From Euperipatoides rowelli (Eukaryota; Onychophora; Udeonychophora; Euonychophora; Peripatopsidae): a stretch of 11,307 nucleotides of DNA. Below the pieces are notes generated by a model that saw only the letters and a list, made by a program, of their open reading frames with translations, was not told where the DNA came from and searched no databases. Below are positions 7,701 through 11,307 of the stretch, one piece after another (position 1 is the first letter of the stretch; each line of letters starts with the position of its first letter). Both the position numbers and the translations under genes were made by a program. The stretch lies in NCBI GenBank assembly GCA_003024985.2, contig PXIH01S0002943.1; one strand, given 5' to 3'.

Positions 7701-10546
7701 TATAGAATAAAATAATACAACAATCCATATCAAAAGTGATGCAATGAAGCATGACTTGATCTGTATGTCATCATAATTATCTTTAAAAATTCTTGAAAAA
7801 AATTTCATTTTTTTTTTTTACAAAATATTTTTAATCAAAGCTCATTTTTTAAACTGAAAAATCAGCTAAAAATAATGAAATCATAAAATAGACTTAAATT
7901 TGCCTGGGCATTATTTTACTTAAGTAGTAGCCTACTCATCTTGGCTGTTTTATGAAAATGTCAGTGTTTCAGATAGTTTGTCACCAGGAAATAAGATTTT
8001 TCTTTTGTTTGTGTTTCAGATAGTTTGTCACAAGGAAATAAGATTTTTCTTTTGTTTGTGTTTCAGATAGTTTGTCACAAGGAAATAAGATTTTTCTTTT
8101 GTTGGTGTTTCAGAAAGTTTGTCACAAGGAAATAAGATTTTTCTTTTGTTGGTGTTGCAGAAAGTTTGTTACGAGGAAATACAATTTTTCTTGGACTTTA
8201 TTTGTAAGTGTAAGAACCATCAAAAAGTTTATGGTGTCTGGAAGTTTACGGCCGACTAAATGTCGAAGTCACACCTTGGCCAACAGACATAATCCCACTT
8301 TATTTTTTTTTTGTGGTTATGTTTAGGATGTGTTTTACCACACAACTGATGCCTTAGGTACCATGTCGGAGGATTTGCTGTTCCACTCGTGGAATGAAAT
8401 CGAGTTTCGCTTTGGTATGTTGCATCCAACAAAAGGGTCACAAGAGTATATGGGCCAACATTTACAGTACATGCCTTGCTTATATTTTATCTTATTATTA
8501 TTATGGTTAATTTATGATTTGTGTAAAAAAAACTAAAATGGCTATCAGAACCTTAGCCCAAGAAAGATATAGAGTAGAGCCAATTACAATATGAATATTG
8601 AAAAAACTTTTATATTCATTTCTTTTTTATCTGATTGGATGAATTAACATTTTTTTTTACCATTGCTTATACTGTAGGTGTGATTAGTCCAACCAAAGCA
8701 TCTAGTGCTATTGCTAAAGTAACAACACCGGCCATCAATACTGAAAGGTAAAGTATAAGTTTATTTATGTTTTTGATAGCTAATTTTTTTTCCAGATTAC
8801 AATATTATAAAAGTTAAATACATTTTTCATTTTTAATATATATCAGGTTTTGATTTCACCGATAAGATTTATTCAAATCACCCTTTCATCGTCAGATCAT
8901 GAAAATGTGTTATTTTTTTTTAATTATCATGGCAGCAATTAAAAATTCTTATTCCTGTCATTTTTTAATTGGTTTTGACCAAATGTGGGCAAAAAAATTT
9001 GTCATGCACTAGAGAAGGGGTCGCCCAAATTTCTGTATAGATGGGCCAGAAAATACTTATTTTAGGCTTTGTAGGCCATGACACTATGGTAAATTAAGGA
9101 TATTTAATGCACACATTGTGTATACAAAATAAAATTTGTGCTAATGGCCTTAAACAAGTTTTAAGCCATCTTCATCTGCTGCAATCGTATATTATTTAAT
9201 GAGCTTGCCATTAAATGATTTTCGTTATTCTTAGCAAATGAGCCATTTGAAAACTAACTTTAGTTGCTGCATCATTCTCAACGTCTTTTACTCAGTAAAA
9301 AAGTCTGCTGTTATGACAATTTACATTTTAAGCTTTCACATGTGGCTGAACGTAGCTTTTCTATGAGCTGATGAGTGTAACAAGATGGGTATCATTTTGC
9401 ATATAAACAAAATAGCATTCACAGTTTAACACAATACACTTGTTACACATGCAATTAATGAATGCGCACACACAGATTTGGTAAGCGTCAAGTTAACACG
9501 TGACATTGTTGCCTTAATGGTGCAAAACTGTTCATAGGTCATAGACAAAACACATTGTACTATAGAATAAGATACAGTACATATGAGTTCGTAAATTTAA
9601 CACTAGTTCTCTGGATAATAAAAATTAAATTTTAAGTTTCCAAAATGTATAAAACTTTCCCTAGATTGCAGGCCGCATAAAAATAGGTGGTGTTGCCCAT
9701 AGTTTGCCGACCCCTGCACTAGAGAATGTCTCTCATTGTGTACTTAAATTTACTGTATTGAATAGTATGGTAGCCAACTTGTATTCAATACAGTAAATTT
9801 CCCATAATTCTTATTCGATTTTGTCCAGACTTAAGCAAAAAAAAATATATACAGTATACTGTATAAAGTTAAGAAAGAAACTAATTTTACTTTGTATTTG
9901 ATCGTCACATTTTATTTTCACTTTTTTTAATCAATTTTTTTTTTTTTTGTAGTATTCATCTTCGTATCGAGGAAAAGATTATTTTGTCAGCTGGACGTGA
10001 TGGCGGATTGCAGAATCTAGAAGTGCATGGTTTTGTTTCTTTACGTATTTCAGATGAGAAGTATGGTCGTATCAAAGTGCAAATAGATAACCAGGATAAT
10101 AAGGGTATTCAACTTCAGGTATCCTCAAAGTACTTACTACTAGATTTTGTTTTTGACTTTCTTATAGCTGTATTATTTTAACTCCCCTTCCCCCCACTCT
10201 TCCACTGTTTCAGATACATCCTAACATAGATAAAAAACTATTCACATCAAACCAGATTATTCAGCTAAAAAATCCTAGCAAACCATTTCCTTTAAATAAT
10301 GATGTTGGAGTCTTGAAATGGAGGTTTCAAACTCAGGACGAGAGCTTTATGCCATTATCAAGTAAGGATAATTGTACATCATTTTCAAAGTCGTTATAAA
10401 ACAAAGTGAATAAAATAGTCTTATTATTATTATATAGTAAATTGTTGGCCCAATGAAAGTGGAAACACATGCGAAGTGAATATAGAATATGAACTAGAAC
10501 AGGAGCAACTGGAACTGAATGAAGTCGATATTTGCATTCCATTACC
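1531..10546 (+). CDS. ARCN1: Coatomer subunit delta (delta-COP) gene, 8 internal exons, incomplete at both ends
   Basis: Gene-level entry joining 1531-1741, 1869-2048, 5073-5269, 6940-7031, 8678-8747, 9953-10118, 10214-10361 and 10438-10546 (1173 nt, 390 whole codons plus split ends). Delta-COP is part of the COPI coatomer F-subcomplex (beta/gamma/delta/zeta). It is recruited by Arf1-GTP to Golgi membranes for retrograde Golgi-to-ER and intra-Golgi transport. Blocks recognised from the vertebrate protein include [79 protein letters not shown] and NIEYELE. Order is longin-like domain (fragment residues about 1-118), basic helix, Ser/Thr-rich linker (about 150-245), then MHD from about 249. All introns are GT-AG and the phases agree throughout. 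About 19 N-terminal and about 97 C-terminal residues are missing, judged against the ~511-residue human protein recalled from knowledge. There are no frameshifts or internal stops, so it looks functional rather than a pseudogene. Confidence 0.96.
1742..1868 (+). other. 127-nt intron, phase 0
   Basis: Short GT-AG intron between the two longin-domain exons: GTAAGT donor at 1742 and a T-rich tail ending ccAG at 1867-1868. It is AT-rich with no other content. Confidence 0.93.
1869..2048 (+). CDS. ARCN1: delta-COP exon: longin-like domain, second half
   Basis: Sixty codons running from [12 protein letters not shown] through [16 protein letters not shown] and [13 protein letters not shown] to AVRQ. 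This is among the most conserved stretches of delta-COP and completes the longin-like domain. The acceptor is ccAG at 1867-1868. The donor is GTAGGA at 2049-2054, weaker than the other donors (no +5 G), but the family alignment (VRE/Q followed by TQEREAK) fixes the junction. Both boundaries are phase 0 and the 180-nt length is a multiple of three, so skipping this exon would not shift the frame. It continues at 5073 after a 3-kb intron. Confidence 0.96.
2333..2723. mobile_element. Probable hAT-like non-autonomous element (391 bp)
   Basis: The left end CAGTGAGGGCAAATAGGA and the reverse complement of the right end, CAGGGATGGCAAATGGGT, agree at 14 of 18 positions. Both resemble the CAGGGNYGGCAAA termini of hAT/Charlie-type elements (family knowledge). 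There is no coding capacity. The flanking octamers (2325-2332 ctgtatac, 2724-2731 gtaaaact) do not form a convincing duplication, so the copy is old or the ends are slightly misplaced. Just outside, 2284-2308 and 2729-2763 are also loosely inverted (CGTCC...TCTGGGA against its complement), so it may sit inside an older element. Confidence 0.5.
3265..3300. repeat. C12 / (CA)n / (TG)n microsatellite
   Basis: A run of twelve C (3265-3276) leads into ACACACACACACAC (to about 3289), then AAA and TGTGTGTG. The CA and TG arms are complementary and could form a short hairpin. It is likely length-polymorphic. Confidence 0.9.
4731..4806. other. GC-richer patch in the 3-kb intron
   Basis: About 75 bp from TCTGGAGTCC to CATCCTTGTC has clearly higher GC than the surrounding intron. 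Open reading on the minus strand is short and unrecognised. It is probably a fragment of an old repeat. Confidence 0.3.
5073..5269 (+). CDS. ARCN1: delta-COP exon: basic helix and start of linker
   Basis: This exon encodes [18 protein letters not shown] and then [16 protein letters not shown], followed by a Ser/Thr-rich tail ([16 protein letters not shown] ... SPYTTTT). The first part matches the charged helix that follows the longin domain in human delta-COP (TQEREAKAEMRRKAKELQ). The second part is the flexible linker, where only composition is conserved. The acceptor is ttAG at 5071-5072 after an A/T-rich tract, and the donor is GTAATT at 5270. Entry is phase 0 and exit is phase 2 (the AG of a Ser codon). 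The linker tethers the MHD to the coat; the Ser/Thr-Pro sites (SSPT, KSPY) could be phosphorylated, which is only inference. Confidence 0.95.
5509..6156. mobile_element. Probable hAT-like non-autonomous element (648 bp)
   Basis: The left terminus CAGGGTTCGTCAATGTGGGC is followed by GC-rich GGGCCCAGCCCG. The right terminus, read inward, is CAAGGTTTGAAAAACACAGG. The first 9 bases match at 7, and flanking octamers CACTAAAT (5501-5508) and CCCTAAAT (6157-6164) differ at one base, as expected for an aged 8-bp hAT target duplication. The interior is non-coding, with A runs (6019-6031, 6124-6135) and CCTG/CCCT-rich motifs near the right end. The family assignment comes from terminus style and duplication length, not from a transposase. 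Confidence 0.5.
5523..5572. repeat. 19-bp perfect inverted repeat, GC-rich stem
   Basis: GTGGGCCCAGCCCGAAAAA (5523-5541) is the exact reverse complement of 5554-5572; spacer 5542-5553. With an A bulge the stem can extend by CC/GG to a TCCT loop. It sits 14 bp inside the left end of the probable hAT-like element, the usual place for a subterminal inverted repeat. Confidence 0.9.
6940..7031 (+). CDS. ARCN1: delta-COP exon: linker with GPSKAMKLG motif
   Basis: C6940 completes the split Ser codon, followed by 30 codons reading [20 protein letters not shown] and then [10 protein letters not shown]. The last base, C7031, is the first base of the next codon. Human delta-COP has PSGPSKALKLGAKGKEVDNF and then VDKLKSEGE, a short conserved island inside the otherwise variable linker. 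It is known in the family as a helical segment that contacts the rest of the coat. The acceptor is attAG at 6938-6939 and the donor is a perfect GTAAGT at 7032-7037. Exit is phase 1, which fits the next exon at 8678. Confidence 0.95.
7964..8192 (+). repeat. 47-bp tandem repeat, ~4.9 copies, each an acceptor-like unit
   Basis: Units start at 7964, 8011, 8058, 8105 and 8152. Each reads GTGTTTCAG, then A(T/A)AGTTTGTCAC, AGGAAATAAG and ATTTTTCTTTTGTT. The first three copies are nearly identical. Copies 4 and 5 carry AAAG instead of ATAG and GTTGG instead of GTTTG, and copy 5 is diverged and truncated. Because TTTTTCTTTTGTTTGTGTTTCAG is a pyrimidine tract ending in CAG, copies 2-5 each place a full acceptor-like site. 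Since 47 is 2 mod 3, each copy shifts the reading frame. Confidence 0.95.
8067..8203 (+). other. Candidate alternative exon (speculative, 137 nt)
   Basis: Begins after a repeat-borne acceptor (tttcAG 8065-8066) and ends at a perfect GTAAGT donor (8204-8209). Entered in phase 1 from C7031 it is open for 45 codons and exits in phase 0. The predicted peptide is hydrophobic and Cys/Phe-rich, unlike a delta-COP linker, so it may be chance. A 90-nt version starting at 8114 would also be open and would preserve phase by itself. Confidence 0.2.
8327..8414 (+). other. Candidate alternative exon or TE coding relic (88 nt)
   Basis: Bounded by a tttAG acceptor at 8325-8326 behind a T run and a GTATGT donor at 8415. 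It is about 45% GC by hand count against roughly 30% around it. Open in one forward frame ([16 protein letters not shown], then [13 protein letters not shown]); entry phase 0 and exit phase 1 would join the 137-nt segment to exon 8678. It contains TTCCAC-TC-GTGGAA (8381-8394). No family recognised; it could be a transposon fragment. Confidence 0.2.
8678..8747 (+). CDS. ARCN1: delta-COP exon: linker to MHD junction (70 nt)
   Basis: This small exon is too short to stand out as an ORF and was placed by phase and homology. GT at 8678-8679 completes an Arg codon. It is followed by [16 protein letters not shown] and PAINTE, and AG at 8746-8747 begins the next Ser codon. The end aligns with human HAPPINMES, immediately before the MHD. 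The acceptor is gtAG at 8676-8677 with a T-rich tract at 8651-8658, and the donor is GTAAAG at 8748. Entry phase 1 and exit phase 2 match both neighbours exactly. The linker part is weakly conserved, so confidence rests on phase, splice sites and the PAIN(T/M)ES match. Confidence 0.91.
9007..9014. repeat. Left target-site duplication CACTAGAG
   Basis: Identical octamer to 9717-9724, directly bordering the hAT MITE. The left TIR has A instead of the usual first C. Confidence 0.85.
9015..9716. mobile_element. hAT-type MITE, 702 bp, with 8-bp target duplication
   Basis: The left end AAGGGGTCGCCCAAATTT and the reverse complement of the right end CAGGGGTCGGCAAACTAT match at about 14 of 18 positions. 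The CAGGGGTCGGCAAACT end is characteristic of hAT/Charlie-type transposons. It is flanked by a perfect octamer duplication CACTAGAG at 9007-9014 and 9717-9724; 8 bp is the hAT target-site length. Subterminal GGCC motifs (9044-9047, 9671-9674) fit the same group. No transposase ORF survives, so it is non-autonomous. It sits in a delta-COP intron and is spliced out. Confidence 0.88.
9717..9724. repeat. Right target-site duplication CACTAGAG
   Basis: Identical octamer to 9007-9014, immediately after the CGACCCCTG terminus of the MITE. Confidence 0.85.
9746..9800. repeat. 19-bp perfect inverted repeat, 17-nt loop
   Basis: AAATTTACTGTATTGAATA (9746-9764) is exactly complementary to 9782-9800. It lies 22 bp after the target duplication of the hAT MITE but outside the element. 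The stem contains TACTGTA, a word over-represented in the window. It could be a separate foldback element. Confidence 0.9.
9848..9865. repeat. 18-bp perfect palindrome TATACAGTATACTGTATA
   Basis: Self-complementary with no spacer; built of TACAGTA and its complement TACTGTA. It is about 100 bp upstream of the MHD exon acceptor. Confidence 0.9.
9953..10118 (+). CDS. ARCN1: delta-COP exon: start of the mu-homology domain
   Basis: T9953 completes the split Ser codon, followed by 55 codons: [20 protein letters not shown], then [20 protein letters not shown] and [15 protein letters not shown]. It aligns closely with human SVHMKIEEKITLTCGRDGGL and what follows. This is the first beta-strand region of the MHD, the domain related to mu-adaptins, which in delta-COP binds tryptophan-based motifs in tethering and ArfGAP partners. 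The acceptor is gtAG at 9951-9952 after a 14-T run. The donor is GTATCC at 10119, an unusual, U12-like sequence. Exit is phase 0. An open frame continues about 60 nt into the intron, but homology resumes only at 10214. Confidence 0.96.
10119..10213 (+). other. 95-nt intron with U12-like donor
   Basis: The donor reads GTATCCTC, one base from the minor-spliceosome consensus GTATCCTT. The 3' end has a C/T-rich tract (ccccttccccccactcttcc) and ctgtttcAG at 10204-10213, typical of the major spliceosome. TTTTAACT at about 10175-10182 resembles a U12 branch site but lies about 33 nt from the AG, farther than usual. Confidence 0.9.
10214..10361 (+). CDS. ARCN1: delta-COP exon: MHD, middle-N part
   Basis: This exon encodes [20 protein letters not shown], then [20 protein letters not shown] and QDESFMPLS. 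It aligns with human THPNVDKKLFTAESLIGLKN, then [20 protein letters not shown]. The DVGVLKW block is a family hallmark. Entry is phase 0. A10361 is the first base of a split Ile codon (exit phase 1). The acceptor is tttcAG at 10212-10213 and the donor is GTAAGG at 10362. This MHD part contributes to the curved beta-sheet carrying the binding site for tryptophan motifs. No stops or indels are seen relative to the family. Confidence 0.96.
10362..10437 (+). other. 76-nt intron, phase 1
   Basis: The shortest intron in the window: GTAAGG donor, AT-rich body and tatAG acceptor at 10436-10437. Confidence 0.92.
10438..10546 (+). CDS. ARCN1: delta-COP exon: [11 protein letters not shown] to IPLP
   Basis: TA at 10438-10439 completes an Ile codon, followed by [20 protein letters not shown] and [17 protein letters not shown] at 10545-10546 starts the next Pro codon (exit phase 2). 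Human delta-COP reads INCWPSESGNGCDVNIEYEL and then QEDNLELNDVVITIPLP. The acceptor is tatAG at 10436-10437 and the donor is a perfect GTAAGT at 10547-10552. The following block of the family (SGVGAPVIGEIDGEY and on) is not found before the window ends at 11307, so the remaining ~97 residues and the stop codon lie downstream. Confidence 0.95.
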
Positions 10547-11307
10547 GTAAGTAGCAAGTTCTGATTTGTCGATTGTAATTTTTTTAATCTTAGTATCTGA
10601 AATAAGCCTGCCTGTGCTTTTTAATTTACATAATATGCATGGGGTAGTGACTAAAACAGATAGCAATCTTTTTTTAAACTCCTACTGTACAAAACTTTTT
10701 GACTTCACTAAATGAACAGGCAGGATTAACTTTCATAGTTCACTAAGATTGAACCTCAAAAATACATGAACTTTTAATTAATTGGACATTTTTAGGTATG
10801 GAAACAATTTTTTATAACTGCTTTCAAATTTAAATTTTTTATCGTTACTATCTCTTAGGGGATTTGTACAAAGTGCATTTTTGAGTGAAAGTGCTTCAGT
10901 GATACGAGTAGCTAATTTATCGATCCTTGTTGGGCCTTTATTTTATAAAAATAGCCATTGTTTATCCCAAATTAATAGAAGAAAAAAACATTTTTGCAGC
11001 CATTTATAGTTTTTCTTAGCAAAAATAATAAATTTTAACAAACTGTACAAATGGCTATCTATAAAAAGATTTAAAAATTTATTATAGCCGCTTGGATAAA
11101 GTGAAGAGTTTATACATTGCTCATTTGCTAATATTTGTTATGGAAATGTTTTTTTTTTTAATATAACACTGAGTAGCCCTGCTAGTTAGTGTTACTTTAA
11201 TTAAAATATCTTTGTTTAAAAACTACGCTTTCTCTGTAGAAATAAATCAAATCAACACAAAATTTATTGAATTTTCAAATACAGTATATGAAATAAACAA
11301 GTACTGG
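10547..11307 (+). other. Intron continuing out of the window
   Basis: Starts with GTAAGT. No match to the next delta-COP block is found in any frame. An open stretch after an acceptor-like ttAG at 10857-10858 (about 50 codons) does not resemble delta-COP. Otherwise AT-rich, with a loose inverted repeat of TATAAAAATAGCCAT (about 10944-10958) and ATGGCTATCTATAAAA (11051-11066). Confidence 0.85.

Larger units (their letters stand above)
7032..8677 (+). other. 1646-nt intron, phase 1
   Basis: Lies between the linker exon 6940-7031 and exon 8678-8747. Donor GTAAGT, acceptor ctgtAG. It contains an 18-T run (7637-7654), a 47-bp tandem array (7964-8192), a perfect GTAAGT inside the intron (8204) and an exon-like block (8327-8414). 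The minus-strand open stretch at 7262-7471 shows no recognisable protein. A short inverted repeat AAGGTGAC/GTCACCTT is at 7446-7474. Confidence 0.9.
8748..9952 (+). other. 1205-nt intron, phase 2
   Basis: Lies just before the MHD exons. Donor GTAAAG, acceptor with a 14-T run and gtAG. It holds the 702-bp hAT MITE, a 19-bp hairpin and an 18-bp palindrome. Confidence 0.93.

Noticed and set aside
8277-8288. 12-mer TGGCCAACAGAC shared with the SINE (1055-1066), suggesting a second SINE copy
   Set aside because: A 12-base match is expected by chance in a window this size, and the surrounding A/B boxes are not convincingly present.
10333-10666. Overlapping minus-strand open frames opposite the last exons
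   Set aside because: They are antisense shadows of confirmed delta-COP exons.
10859-11008. Open stretch after a ttAG, in phase with the previous exon (starts P-G-F-V-Q)
   Set aside because: It is phase-compatible, but the translation does not resemble the expected delta-COP continuation (SGVGAPVIGEIDGEY) and it ends at a stop far short of the family's C-terminus.
10941-11066. Inverted repeat TATAAAAATAGCCAT / ATGGCTATCTATAAAA
   Set aside because: Imperfect and AT-rich with an ~85-nt spacer; too weak to call an element.

Overview
This window is intron-rich, AT-rich (roughly 70% A+T by eye) animal genomic DNA. It carries most of one gene on the + strand: the ortholog of ARCN1, the delta subunit of coatomer (delta-COP) of the COPI vesicle coat. 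Eight internal coding exons lie between 1531 and 10546. Joined, they give a continuous frame of one base, 390 whole codons and two bases, with every intron phase compatible. The fragment matches vertebrate delta-COP from about residue 20 up to the stretch that precedes the last ~97 residues. The first coding exon (about 19 residues including the start Met) lies upstream of the window and the final C-terminal exon(s) lie downstream.

Organism: the protein is typical of metazoan delta-COP. Repeated TAGCCTA/TAGGCCTA words, large introns full of short hAT-like elements, and AT-rich text suggest a marine invertebrate deuterostome, perhaps an echinoderm. This assignment is a low-confidence inference from sequence style.

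Layout: 1-1530 is intron or 5' flank with a tRNA-derived SINE on the minus strand (1012-1110), a TE-terminus-like motif (642-659), a short poly-T-rich tandem duplication and an 18-bp perfect hairpin (790-835). 1531-1741 and 1869-2048 are exons for the N-terminal longin-like domain. 2049-5072 is a 3-kb intron with a probable 391-bp hAT-like MITE and a poly-C/CA microsatellite. 5073-5269 and 6940-7031 are exons for the charged helix and the linker; the intron between them holds a probable 648-bp hAT-like element with a 19-bp hairpin at one end. The intron 7032-8677 contains a 47-bp tandem array (7964 to about 8192) whose unit looks like a 3' splice acceptor, followed by a perfect GTAAGT donor and a second exon-like block. 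8678-8747 is the exon leading into the mu-homology domain (MHD). The intron 8748-9952 contains a clean 702-bp hAT MITE with a perfect 8-bp target duplication, followed by a 19-bp hairpin and an 18-bp palindrome. 9953-10118, 10214-10361 and 10438-10546 are MHD exons. 10547-11307 is intronic with no recognised exon.

There is no operon, CRISPR array or bacterial feature. I see no second complete gene and no evident new biological system. The most unusual part is the tandem 3'-splice-site array in intron 7032-8677, with exon-like segments that together would preserve the delta-COP reading frame.
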